A DNA stretch of 64,000 nucleotides from Streptomyces sp. TLI_146. GTDB taxonomy: Bacteria > Actinomycetota > Actinomycetes > Streptomycetales > Streptomycetaceae. The notes below the pieces were generated by a model that worked only from the letters and a program-made list of their open reading frames with translations, was not told where the DNA came from and did no database searches. Position 1 is the stretch's first letter, and each line of letters opens with the position of its first letter. Both the position numbers and the translations under genes were made by a program. The stretch lies in NCBI RefSeq assembly GCF_002846415.1, contig NZ_PJMX01000001.1:5642001-5706000 (forward strand). The letters are read 5' to 3'. This document shows positions 35,201-43,002 of the stretch, piece by piece.

Positions 35201-36096
35201 ACCGGCTCTGCTCCTGGGCCTGGTACGCCGCCGTGCGCCCGCTCTTCGACCTCTTCGTGGTGCCCGACAAACCCGGCCGCGTGCCCCGGCTCGTCCTCGT
35301 CCCGATGGGGGCGCTCGGCCTGGTGCCCTGGCACGCGGCGTGGGCGCCCGACGGCGACGGGGCGCGGCGGCACGCCATCGAGGAGGCGGAGATCTCCTAC
35401 GCCGCCTCGGCCCGGCTGCTCTGCGAGGTCGCCGCCCGCCCCCGCACCCCGCACACCGGCTCGGCCCTGGTGGTGGGCAACCCCACCGGCGACCTGCGGT
35501 ACGCGGGCGAGGAGGCCGACGCGGTGTGCCGGGCGTTCTACCCGGGCGCGCGCTTCCTCGGGCTGCGCACCGGTGACGGCACCCCGGACGAGGTCGCGCA
35601 CTGGCTGCGCGAGGGCGGCGACGGCGGGGCCGTGCTGCACCTGGCGTGCCACGCCGCCGTCGAGGAGAGCCGGAGCAGCAGCGCCTACCTCTCCCTCAAG
35701 GGCGGCGAGCTGGCCGCCGAGCGGCTCACCGGCGCCCTGCGCGGCCGGCTCGGCCTCGTGGTGCTCGCCGCCTGCCGCAGCCATGTCTCCGGGCGCGGCC
35801 ACAACGAGGCCTACAGCCTGGCCGCCGCCTTCCTGGTGGCGGGCGCCCGCTCGGTCGTCGGCTCGCTCTGGCCGGTCCCGGACGACGCCACCTCCGTGCT
35901 GATGTTCATGACCCACTACTTCCTGCGCCGCGAGGACGAGCCGCCCGTACGGGCCCTGCGCCGCGCCCAGTTGTGGATGCTGGACCCGGCGCGCGAGCTG
36001 CCGCCCGAGCTGCCGCCGGTGCTCGCGGCCCGGGCCACCGCCATCGACCCGGCGGACCTCAGCGCCTGGGCGGGCTTCACCCACCTGGGCCAGTGA
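32290..36096 (+). CDS. Large helical-repeat (TPR-like) protein with C-terminal CHAT protease domain
   Basis: The protein has 1268 residues, starting at ATG 32290 on the last base of the RES stop. Residues about 10-830 are continuous helix pairs of TPR/SEL1-like character (e.g. SARHYAAVLAAAHPDSDLPL). A linker with five TADGS-type repeats (839-862) leads to the CHAT domain (about 900-1260). The caspase-like dyad is His1121 in LHLACHAAVEE and Cys1162 in VVLAACRSHVSG, both intact, and the RSVVGSLWPVPDDAT strand is typical. CHAT proteases are executioners in bacterial conflict systems (for example the TPR-CHAT partner of gRAMP). Here it may be a sensor-protease triggered by the upstream NAD module. 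No signal peptide is present, so it is cytoplasmic. Confidence 0.85.
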   Translation: MRSGLRVPENDELNDILDELWGERAAFIESDGTDEERLALLDPSVRHHEDALDALADDAPEAAELHEGLGFLCQQRALLTDEGEDLLLSARHYAAVLAAAHPDSDLPLVRYSRAVSLMVHGRATGNRAELEEARAEFDTAAVEARRAGGERPDWVEDAQYKLVLCRALIWTMWQDEAQAAAAEAELGTLLAADPGVEERLLPQYLDFFGRVLYERGVVRQDAAAKDRGVRLLRRGLLEWEPERDGRLAATATLLCVAQQARYRDDPDPGRLRDVVLAARAVIGEEGTEKELRDMAVLMLGWARQMLAEHGLEDDSDGPDVSFEEVQRVYRSMMDGVQDGTYQLDYGDEGYFALINDAASPDRAKHGFDHVFAKWSELEPGSVEHTRGAAALLAHLPMFDPHGDQVTKEQRDALTRAVLRPGPDDDPDWRRRAHAVAGGALLTEELAAGAGARLDEVLAHFDSAEEGPGIGADLGLVRMMATVHRGQMSGTADDMAAGAQAWRQLRENPELSPYARRLMDAQQSGYDAAQAARSGDLDATDGHIAALHAAIGTLAEDDTSRIELWTLLENARSARDELAERLGAPPAPPLAGRPTAAELRRGAARLSRDHRAWVLGDGGIARARRAGLTGDVERIREALALIEEGLALSDEGSDSWLRYSHTAGSVYCGLASGERLPYRRTELLAKGIGLLEAATRQAAGPGHRLWAQAALALGRAYRTRGRTGDRAAGRRYGLDALRGHAWAALLQSGTADAAEAARTATAMSLEVAAWCLADGVPEEAVQALDSCRGLVLHAATTASSVPELLEEGGHDALAREWRATGASADLVPSALRRRALSALTADGSTADGSTGEGSTGDGSTADGEGRGGPGTGGAGAARLLDTPAPGEIGDALKALGKDALVYLVPKSEDGGGVAVLVTSRGDVHHVPLPRLTEDAGPLREYEPLARAAGRDLGPVPGWGAAAPARPLRDQLDRLCSWAWYAAVRPLFDLFVVPDKPGRVPRLVLVPMGALGLVPWHAAWAPDGDGARRHAIEEAEISYAASARLLCEVAARPRTPHTGSALVVGNPTGDLRYAGEEADAVCRAFYPGARFLGLRTGDGTPDEVAHWLREGGDGGAVLHLACHAAVEESRSSSAYLSLKGGELAAERLTGALRGRLGLVVLAACRSHVSGRGHNEAYSLAAAFLVAGARSVVGSLWPVPDDATSVLMFMTHYFLRREDEPPVRALRRAQLWMLDPARELPPELPPVLAARATAIDPADLSAWAGFTHLGQ
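34804..34875 (+). repeat. Tandem 15-bp repeat in the CHAT protein linker
   Basis: About five copies of an ACGGCGGACGGCTCC-type unit, in frame, encode TADGS/TGEGS repeats. They mark a flexible linker between the repeat region and the protease domain and could vary in copy number. Confidence 0.85.
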
Positions 36097-37969
36097 CCCC
36101 CGGCACCACCGTCCGCAGCGCGACCGTCCGCGTCGCCCACTGACCGGGCCCGGCCGCCGGGGCCGCGCCGACGTCCCGGCGCCCGGGTCCGGCCAGCCGC
36201 AACACCCCGTCCGGGGCGGCGCCGCCGCGCGCCCCGGGCCCGTACGGATCCCACGCCCCCAGCCGGAACGGCACCGTGTTCAGCTCGCCCTCGGCCACGA
36301 TCAGCTTGAGCCAGTCGCGCGCGTACGCCCCCGGGCGCGGCGCCCGGGTCGCGGGCAGGCTCAGCTGCACGGGCCGGCCGTCGAGGGCGTACCCGGTGTG
36401 GCCCGGGGCGATGAAGTGGCCCGGGAACAGGGACGAGTTGACGGCGTACCGGTCGTTCAGGTCGAGCAGGACGCACCACAGTGGGCGGTCGCCCGCGTTG
36501 CGCAGCCGGATGGAGACCCACGGCTCGCGCGGCCCGTCGTAGGCGCGGACGATCTCGCCGTTCCCGTCCGGCGCCAGCGGCTCCTCGGCGCCCCACGGCA
36601 CGACCTCCACCCGTATGTGCCCGCGCAGCGGCGAGGTGCGCGCCTCCAGGTCGCGGATACCGTGCCAGTGGGCCAGGTGCGTGAGGCAGTCGGCGACCCG
36701 GGCGGTGTCCGCCGGGTCGTACAGCGGCAGCGGCGCCACGAACGGCGAGCCGTCGCGCCGCAGCACCCGCACCTGCCCGTCGCCGTGCGCCTCGACCCGC
36801 AGCAGCAGCCCGGCGGACTCGGCCTCCGGGCCCGTCACCAGACGTACGAGCGGTGAAGTGAGGTGATCGGCGAGCGACTTGGTGAAACCTTCCGGCCCGT
36901 CGACCGTCACGGCGGCCGACGCCAGCGGCGTCGCGCTCAGCGCCACCGGATGCACCCGCTGAGCCTGCGGCGCCCACCCGTCGGGGTCCACCAGCGTGCG
37001 GTCCGCCAGGACGGCACGGGCCATCAGCACGCCACCGTCCGGCCCGGTCGCCGTGAACTCGGTGCTCAGGCCGCCGGGCAGCCCGTGGACCCGCCCGCAG
37101 TCCACCTCCCAGCCGTCCGCCCCGAACCGCAGCAGGTGCGGGCTCGGCGTACGCGGCGCACCGCCCAGGAACGGGGTGTCCGCGAGGCCGCCCGCGTCGG
37201 CCGGGAACAGCACCGGGTGCTGCGCGAACCGGGTGCGCCGCACCCGGGCGTGCGCGGCGGCGAGCAGCTCCCGGTAGGTGGCGTCCGGGCCCGCCGTGCG
37301 CAGGGCGTCCAGGAGCGCGTGGGTGAACACCCCGCGCCGGACGGGAGGGCCGCCCGTGCCGGGGTCCTCGGGCTCGTAATCCGCCTCGTACGACAGCTGG
37401 TTGAGGCGGCTCGCCGCGAGGAGCACATGGCCTGGCGCGCGCTGCGGGCCGCCGGTGTCCCGGGGTGCGGCGGGCGGGAGCCAGGACGGGTCGGGCGGGG
37501 TGAAGCGCGCGGCCGTCCCGCCGCCGTGCTCGCGGGTGCCGCCGCCCGAGAAGCAGCAGTCGAGCACCGCCGCCACATGCGCGCCGCCCGCCGCGAGCCC
37601 GTCCAGGAGCGCGCCCAGGCGCTTGTCGGGCAGCGGCCCGTCCACGCACACCAGCGCCTGGCTGCGGCCGGTCGCCTCCACGGCCAGCTCCTCGGCGGTG
37701 CCCAGGACGAGTTCGGTGCCGTGCCCGGAGAACCACAGCAGCGCCGTGTCGTCGGGCCCGGCCTGCCCGAGGTGGTCGCGGAGCGCGGACTCCACGGCCG
37801 CCGCGGTGGCCTCGCCGTCGAGCAGCGTACGCACCGACAGCCGGTCGCCGACGCGGTGTTCGAGGGCCCGCCGGGCCGCCAGGACGTCGTTCACACAGCC
37901 CGAGAGGCGGGCGTGCCGGTCGCCGCGGTAGGCGTCGATGCCGACGAGCAGGGCGTAGATCATTCGCAT
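36077..37969 (-). CDS. Caspase-like (peptidase C14/metacaspase) protein
   Basis: The protein has 630 residues. ATG 37969 (MRMIYALLVGIDAY) is used because the caspase fold begins there; no strong ribosome-binding site is seen. The catalytic His83 is in LLWFSGHGTEL and Cys139 in VLDCCFSGGG, both intact. The p10-like half follows to about residue 260 (GVFTHALLDAL). The remaining 370 residues carry beta-rich unassigned domains (VSIRLRNAGDRPLWCVLLDL) resembling the C-terminal regions of actinobacterial caspases. It overlaps the CHAT gene 3' end by 20 nt in convergent orientation and is divergent from the AAA operon. Two caspase-fold proteases end to end suggest one system. Confidence 0.85.
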   Translation of the reverse strand: MRMIYALLVGIDAYRGDRHARLSGCVNDVLAARRALEHRVGDRLSVRTLLDGEATAAAVESALRDHLGQAGPDDTALLWFSGHGTELVLGTAEELAVEATGRSQALVCVDGPLPDKRLGALLDGLAAGGAHVAAVLDCCFSGGGTREHGGGTAARFTPPDPSWLPPAAPRDTGGPQRAPGHVLLAASRLNQLSYEADYEPEDPGTGGPPVRRGVFTHALLDALRTAGPDATYRELLAAAHARVRRTRFAQHPVLFPADAGGLADTPFLGGAPRTPSPHLLRFGADGWEVDCGRVHGLPGGLSTEFTATGPDGGVLMARAVLADRTLVDPDGWAPQAQRVHPVALSATPLASAAVTVDGPEGFTKSLADHLTSPLVRLVTGPEAESAGLLLRVEAHGDGQVRVLRRDGSPFVAPLPLYDPADTARVADCLTHLAHWHGIRDLEARTSPLRGHIRVEVVPWGAEEPLAPDGNGEIVRAYDGPREPWVSIRLRNAGDRPLWCVLLDLNDRYAVNSSLFPGHFIAPGHTGYALDGRPVQLSLPATRAPRPGAYARDWLKLIVAEGELNTVPFRLGAWDPYGPGARGGAAPDGVLRLAGPGRRDVGAAPAAGPGQWATRTVALRTVVPGVTGPGG

Positions 37970-38127
37970 GGGCGGGAGTCTGGCAGCAGAAGCTGGCCGG
38001 AAACAGGTCGTACCACGGTCGTGGTCGGGGCGCCGAGGCGACAATTCCCGTTCCGGTCCACACGATTGACGCCGACTCACTAGTCTGCCTGAGTCCGCCC
38101 GCACGACCCATGATCTCGGGGGAAGCC

Positions 38128-38652
38128 ATGGGACCCATCGAACGACCCCGCCGCGTGGTGCAGCCGCCCGCGACCTCGCCCGTCCAGCCGCTCCGGCGGA
38201 CCGGGACCGAGCGGACCGCCCACCAGCCGTGGCAGTCCGCGCCGCGGGAGCAGACCTCGCAGCGCCGGGGTGCCACCGTCCCGCCCCTGCGCCACGCGCT
38301 GTACGGGAAGCGCTCGGCGGAGCTGCGGGAGGCGCTGTCGCGTCTGGACGCGCAGGTCGACGAGGCCGCGCGCCGGCAGCTCGCGGAGTGGATCCGCAAG
38401 GAGTACGAGGTCCAGCACACCGCGATCCCCGTCGGGTTCGTCACCAAGTGCTACCTCGGCGCCCCCTTCGTGGACCACATCCTCGACCTCGCCGGGGCGA
38501 TCGTGGAGCACTACGCGCCCGGCACGCCCATGCCCGAGCCCTTCTCGGCGGGCCGGATGCTGGCCCGCTCCGGCTCGTACCTCTGTGTCGAGGTGTACGG
38601 CGACGGGCTCGTGCTGCCCGTGCTGCCGGACGGCTCGGTCGTCCACCCGTGA
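38128..38652 (+). CDS. Unknown protein at the head of the AAA operon
   Basis: The protein has 174 residues. ATG 38128 is preferred for the GGGGGA just upstream; ATG 38110 is the alternative. A Pro/Arg/Gln-rich disordered N-terminus (to about 60) precedes a compact helical domain: LYGKRSAELREALSRLDAQV, LAEWIRKEYEVQHTAIPVGF, PFVDHILDLAGAIVEHYAPG, then a beta segment SYLCVEVYGDGLVLPVLPDG. No catalytic motif is evident. The short domain behind a flexible tail resembles adaptor (effector-associated) domains of conflict systems. It diverges from the caspase gene with about 160 nt of shared promoter space. Confidence 0.6.
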   Translation: MGPIERPRRVVQPPATSPVQPLRRTGTERTAHQPWQSAPREQTSQRRGATVPPLRHALYGKRSAELREALSRLDAQVDEAARRQLAEWIRKEYEVQHTAIPVGFVTKCYLGAPFVDHILDLAGAIVEHYAPGTPMPEPFSAGRMLARSGSYLCVEVYGDGLVLPVLPDGSVVHP

Positions 38653-38713
38653 GCACCCCCGCGGACGCGCACCCGTACACGTACATCTGACGCACCCCGA
38701 TCGGAGACACCGC

Positions 38714-40486
38714 ATGGCTGACGTCGACTACTCCCTGCACAGGAAGGTGCAGGAAGTCAGCGGCCTCGTCGTCCGGCTCAGCGAGCAGGTGGGAGCCGTG
38801 GGCGGCCAGGTGGCCGCCGTCGACGCCAACCAGCAGCTCACCCGCACCGAACTCCAGGAGCTGCGCGACGAGTTCCGCGCCTTCGTCCAGCAGGCCCAGC
38901 TCACCGCGAACGTCCAGCGCGCGGAGACCCGCGTCGGCGTCATCCAGGACCAGGTCGACCACGAGTTCGGGCACCACAAGGTGGTGCGCCGCACCGCCGT
39001 CGGCATGCTCCAGGCGTTCGACGTGGGCCTGGTCTCCGAGGAGACCGTGCGCGCGGTCAGCGAGCAGCTGATGATCCAGACGCCCCGGTACTGGCTCGCC
39101 CCGGCCCTGGTCGCGCTGGCGGCCTGGTCGGCCGACGAGCCGGGGATGTGCGGGCGCGCCGTGGAGGAGGCGTTCCGCCGCTCCGCCCACCGCACCTCGC
39201 TCTTCTTCGCCCTGGTGCTGCGCCGCCAGAACCGCCGGGAGGAGTCGGTGCGCTGGCTGCGCCACTATCTGCTCGCCCAGGACCCGGCGCACCTCGGCCG
39301 GGAGTTCGCCGTCATCCTGGAGTCCATCTCGCAGGGCGCGTTCGGCGCGGCGGGCCGCGAGCTGCTGCGCGACACGCTCGACGGCTGGCGCGAGACGATG
39401 CTGAACGACGACGCGGCGCAGCGGGCCCAGATCACCCGCTGGCGCGCCGAGCTCGACTCGCTGCGCCCGGCCGCCCCGCAGGGCGAGTACCCGGTGCTCG
39501 CCCAGGTCTCCCCGCAGGGCCCCCAGCTCGCGGGCGTGCTGTCGTCGGCCCGGGTGCAGCGGGTGGCGCACGACAAGTACCGGGCGCTCCTGGGGAGGGA
39601 GTTCACCACCTCGGACCGGATCGAGGACGCCGTCGACGACATCCTCGACCGGCTCGTGTCCGAGTACGACAACGAGGAGCTGCCGCTGCGGCGCGACCTC
39701 GCCTTCAACCACGCCGTCATCGACCACGGCGGCGACCTCACCGCCGCCAGGGGCGCCGTCGACACGGACTCCGCCGCGTACGAGGAGACGCTCGACTATC
39801 TGACCGTGCAGACCACGGCCGCGCTCAGCCCGGAGGCCATCGGCACCTCGGTCGCCACCCAGCGGCTCGCGGTCGCCGCCTGCCGGGACTGGTTCCGCCA
39901 CGCCCACCAGCAGTTCTCGGCGGACTACCGGGGAGCCGTGCCGCAGGACGTGCAGGCGAGGTTCGGCGGCGCGTACCCGATCGCCGGGCGCACCTTCCAG
40001 CTCCCGCCGTGGACCGGCTCGTACACCCAGCCGCTGCCGGGCCTCGAACAGCAGCTCGCCGCGCACTGGGACACCCACGCGCGCACGTTCCTCGCCTCCT
40101 TCGCCTATCCGCTGGCCCGCAAGGCGACCCCGCCGGCCCTGGTGCTGCTGGGGATCCTGGTGATCGGCTTCGGGATCAGCGCGGGCGTCACGCTCACGGT
40201 CATGGCGGTCACCGCCGCCGTCTGGGGGCTGGTGATCCACCAGGGGCTGAGCGCCGCCCGCAAGGTCGAACAGGCCGCGAAGACCGTCCTCGACCAGTCC
40301 AGACGCGACGCACTGCACCAACTGCGGGCCGGATCGGCCGAGTTGACCGACTGGTACGAGTCCTACCGCGCCGCCGACGCCGTGGAGCCGCAGCTGCGCG
40401 AACTGATCGACTCGCTGGGGGCCGCCCTCGACGGCGCCTCCCCCTTCGACGGCCGTACCGTCCGCACGGAAGGCAGCCACGCATGA
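38714..40486 (+). CDS. Coiled-coil, helical-repeat membrane protein of unknown family
   Basis: The protein has 590 residues, with CGGAG before ATG 38714. The N-terminus (about 5-90) is a long coiled coil (VSGLVVRLSEQVGAVGGQVA ... RTELQELRDEFRAFVQQAQ). Residues about 90-450 form helical repeats. Two adjacent membrane helices near 475-520 (ALVLLGILVIGFGISAG and LTVMAVTAAVWGLVIH) form a hairpin, followed by a second coiled coil (KVEQAAKTVLDQSRRDALHQ). Membrane attachment with large cytoplasmic coiled coils suggests an assembly or pore-forming scaffold acting with the AAA+ ATPase of this operon. Function is inferred only from layout. Confidence 0.65.
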   Translation: MADVDYSLHRKVQEVSGLVVRLSEQVGAVGGQVAAVDANQQLTRTELQELRDEFRAFVQQAQLTANVQRAETRVGVIQDQVDHEFGHHKVVRRTAVGMLQAFDVGLVSEETVRAVSEQLMIQTPRYWLAPALVALAAWSADEPGMCGRAVEEAFRRSAHRTSLFFALVLRRQNRREESVRWLRHYLLAQDPAHLGREFAVILESISQGAFGAAGRELLRDTLDGWRETMLNDDAAQRAQITRWRAELDSLRPAAPQGEYPVLAQVSPQGPQLAGVLSSARVQRVAHDKYRALLGREFTTSDRIEDAVDDILDRLVSEYDNEELPLRRDLAFNHAVIDHGGDLTAARGAVDTDSAAYEETLDYLTVQTTAALSPEAIGTSVATQRLAVAACRDWFRHAHQQFSADYRGAVPQDVQARFGGAYPIAGRTFQLPPWTGSYTQPLPGLEQQLAAHWDTHARTFLASFAYPLARKATPPALVLLGILVIGFGISAGVTLTVMAVTAAVWGLVIHQGLSAARKVEQAAKTVLDQSRRDALHQLRAGSAELTDWYESYRAADAVEPQLRELIDSLGAALDGASPFDGRTVRTEGSHA

Positions 40487-40671
40487 CCGTCCCCCACCAG
40501 CCCCCGCCGCCGGACCGCCCCGCGCCCTCGCCGTGGGCGGCCACCGCCGCCAAACCCGGCGAGCGCGTCACCACCCGGCTGCGCCGGGTCGTCGAGGGCC
40601 TGCCCGACTGGTCCCCGCTGCCGCCCGGCGAGACGCTGGTACGCCGCCGCCGCGACCCCGGAGGGCTGTGA
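40483..40671 (+). CDS. 62-residue proline/arginine-rich protein
   Basis: The gene starts at ATG 40483, overlapping the upstream stop by 4 nt (ATGA), and its own stop overlaps the GTG of the next gene (GTGA). Coupling on both sides shows it is a real gene. The N-terminus is Pro-rich (PHQPPPPDRPAPSPW), then a basic amphipathic segment (VTTRLRRVVEGLPDWSPLPP). No family is recognised; it may be a small adaptor. Confidence 0.6.
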   Translation: MTVPHQPPPPDRPAPSPWAATAAKPGERVTTRLRRVVEGLPDWSPLPPGETLVRRRRDPGGL

Positions 40672-41224
40672 GCGCGATGTGGGGGCACGGCGGCAACTAC
40701 CAGACGTGGACGGACCACCTCGCCCGCTGGTCGCGCGGCGAGCAGGTCGACGGGTGCGGGCTGCCCGCCCTGGAGCGGGGCGACTACCACCAGGACACCT
40801 GGGTGCGGCTCACCGACCAGCTCACCCGGGCGCTCTCCACCCGGCTCCAGGGCTGGGCTGACGACCTGACCCGGGCGCTCAACGCCGAGCAGGACGAGTT
40901 CGCGGCCGCCCGCGCCCTCGTCCAGGCCCGCTCGGGCTGCACGCGGTGCGCTCCCTGGCCGGGCACCCCTCGCTCACGCCCGAGCTGCGCACCCGGCTCC
41001 TCACGCTCGTGGACGGCCAGATCGCGGACCTCCAGCGGCAGTTGGAGAGCCAGCTCGACCGCCTCGGGCGCACCGGGGCGGACCCGCGCTGGATCGAGGC
41101 GAGGCGCCGCACCCTGCGCGACAACCCGCTGACGGGCGGCGCCGCGCCCGGCACGGCCGAGGCCCCGCAGCCCTGGGCGTACGACCCGACGGCGACACCG
41201 CGCCGCAGAATCGTCACGGACTGA
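40668..41224 (+). pseudogene. Frameshifted gene in the AAA operon (about 185 codons when restored)
   Basis: A GTG start at 40668 overlaps the upstream stop. The first frame (MWGHGGNYQTWTDHLARW ... EQDEFAAARALVQARSG) keeps coding character to about 40935, then degenerates into Arg/Ser-rich shadow sequence. The correct continuation (LHAVRSLAGHPSLTPELRTR ... to TGA at 41222-41224) lies in another frame. Adding one G to the GGG at 40934-40936 joins the two into a helical protein of about 185 residues with a coiled segment (IADLQRQLESQLDRLG). This is a one-base deletion in a G run: a real mutation, an assembly error or, less likely, programmed slippage. Confidence 0.75.
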
Positions 41225-41289
41225 TCCGGTCCGGGCGCCCGCCGACCTCCGTATACGTACGCAACCGATCCGACCGGAGAAGCCCCCGC

Positions 41290-42855
41290 ATGCCCAACTA
41301 CGCCGAAAGCCATCGCGACCTCGACAGCTACATCTCCGCCCGGGTGCCGGTCATCGGGATGCGCACCATCGAGCAGCAGCGGGCGCTGCGGCTGGTGCGG
41401 GAGGTGGCGACGCACCCGCGGCGCAGCAGCATGCCGTTCTGGATCTACACCCGGGCCACCGGCCTGCGGGACCTGCGCACCAACGCGCCGCTCCAGGAGG
41501 ACCGTTCGCTGACCGGGGCGATGGAGTACGCGGCGTCCCAGTTCGCCGCCCGCCCCAATGCCACCCTCGTCCTGGTCGACCCGGACGACCTGGAGGGCGA
41601 CACCCCGCTGACCCGGCACATCGCGGAGGTCGCCCGGCTCGCGGGCAACAACTCCGGCTCGATCATCCTGCTCACCGACACCCCGGTGTGGAGCGGGCTC
41701 CAGCGGCTCGGCATGAGCCTCCAGCTCGACCTGCCGGACGCGGACGAGATGTACGGGGTGCTCGCGGGCTTCCTCACCGACCACCAGGGGATCATCCCGA
41801 TCGCCTGGAGCGAGGACGACGCCCGCCGGGCCGCCGAGACGCTGCTCGGGGTCACCGAGGCGGAGGCGGTCAACCTGATGGCGACGGTCGCCGCCAAGGG
41901 CTCGGTCGAGAAGGACGACGTACCCGCGCTCGCCCAGTCCAAGGACCGTATCTTCAGCGATCTGACGGGCCTGGTGAAGGTACAGCTCAAGGACGCCGAC
42001 TACACGGTCGGCGGGCTCTCCAACCTGCGCGACTGGCTGCGGCGCAAGAACCAGCTGATGCAGGCGGACCTGCGCCACACCGAGATCCGGCCGCCGCGCG
42101 GGGTGCTGCTCGTCGGCGTCCCCGGCTGCGGCAAGTCGCTGTCCGCCAAGGCGATCGCCGCCGAGTGGAAGCTGCCCCTCTACCGGCTCGACATGGGCGC
42201 CATCCACGGCAAGTACCTCGGCGAGTCCGAGGGCCGCTTCCGGGAGGCCCTGGAGACCGCCGACCGGGTGGCGCCGTGCGTGCTGTGGATCGACGAGATC
42301 GAGAAGGGCCTGGCGGGCCGGGACGACGGCACGGGCGTACCGCAGCGGATCATCGGGCAGTTCCTGTTCTGGCTCCAGGAGTCCCGCTCGCGCGCGTTCG
42401 TCGTCGCCACCGCCAACGACGTGCGCAGCCTGCCGCCCGAGCTGCTGCGCAAGGGCCGCTTCGACGAGCTGTTCTTCGTGGACCTGCCGGACGCCCAGGA
42501 CCGCAAGGAGATCATCCAGCTCTACTACCGCCGCTATGTGAAGGCCGAGCCCGACGCCGACCAGCTGGCCCGTCTCGTCGACCTCTCCGAGGGCTTCGCG
42601 GGCTCCGACATCGAGGGCGCGCTGCACGACGTGGGCGCGGAGGTCTACCTCGGCGGTGGCGCGGAGGCCCTGCGCCCGTCCTTCGTCATGGACACCTTCG
42701 CCAACACGATCCCGCTGAGCCGCAACAACCCCGAACAGATCGAGGAGATCCGGGCGTGGGGCCGCGAGCGCGCGGTGGCGGCGGGCCGCACGGCGGGGGC
42801 GGCGACGCAGGGGGTGCCGGGCCCGGCCCGTCGGATCGTGTTCATGGAGAACTGA
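41290..42855 (+). CDS. AAA+ ATPase (Ycf46-like)
   Basis: The protein has 521 residues, with GGAG 10 nt before ATG 41290. The N-terminal 230 residues form a RecA-like, ATPase-degenerate domain (LDSYISARVPVIGMRTIEQQ; TLVLVDPDDLEGDTPL), as in Ycf46-type proteins. The active AAA module has Walker A GVPGCGKS (276-283), Walker B VLWIDEIEKG, sensor 1 ATANDV and the arginine-finger region LLRKGRFDELFF. It is the last gene of the operon and probably remodels the coiled-coil membrane protein or the products of the caspase/CHAT neighbourhood. Confidence 0.88.
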   Translation: MPNYAESHRDLDSYISARVPVIGMRTIEQQRALRLVREVATHPRRSSMPFWIYTRATGLRDLRTNAPLQEDRSLTGAMEYAASQFAARPNATLVLVDPDDLEGDTPLTRHIAEVARLAGNNSGSIILLTDTPVWSGLQRLGMSLQLDLPDADEMYGVLAGFLTDHQGIIPIAWSEDDARRAAETLLGVTEAEAVNLMATVAAKGSVEKDDVPALAQSKDRIFSDLTGLVKVQLKDADYTVGGLSNLRDWLRRKNQLMQADLRHTEIRPPRGVLLVGVPGCGKSLSAKAIAAEWKLPLYRLDMGAIHGKYLGESEGRFREALETADRVAPCVLWIDEIEKGLAGRDDGTGVPQRIIGQFLFWLQESRSRAFVVATANDVRSLPPELLRKGRFDELFFVDLPDAQDRKEIIQLYYRRYVKAEPDADQLARLVDLSEGFAGSDIEGALHDVGAEVYLGGGAEALRPSFVMDTFANTIPLSRNNPEQIEEIRAWGRERAVAAGRTAGAATQGVPGPARRIVFMEN

Positions 42856-43002
42856 TTCGTGCGGGACCGACCGGATTCGTGGGGGCGGTTGATCGAACTG
42901 TCCTGAACTCACCTGTTGCCCAGGGGTGTTGGCGCGTCCAACAATGCGCATGACAACTTCAGGAAAACCCATTCCTGAATCCCTTCAGAGGGGAACCCCC
43001 AC

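Noticed and set aside
32349..35576. 1075-codon alternative frame inside the CHAT gene, and the 1213-codon antisense frame
   Set aside because: Both lie fully over the CHAT protein, whose frame has the catalytic motifs and operon overlaps.
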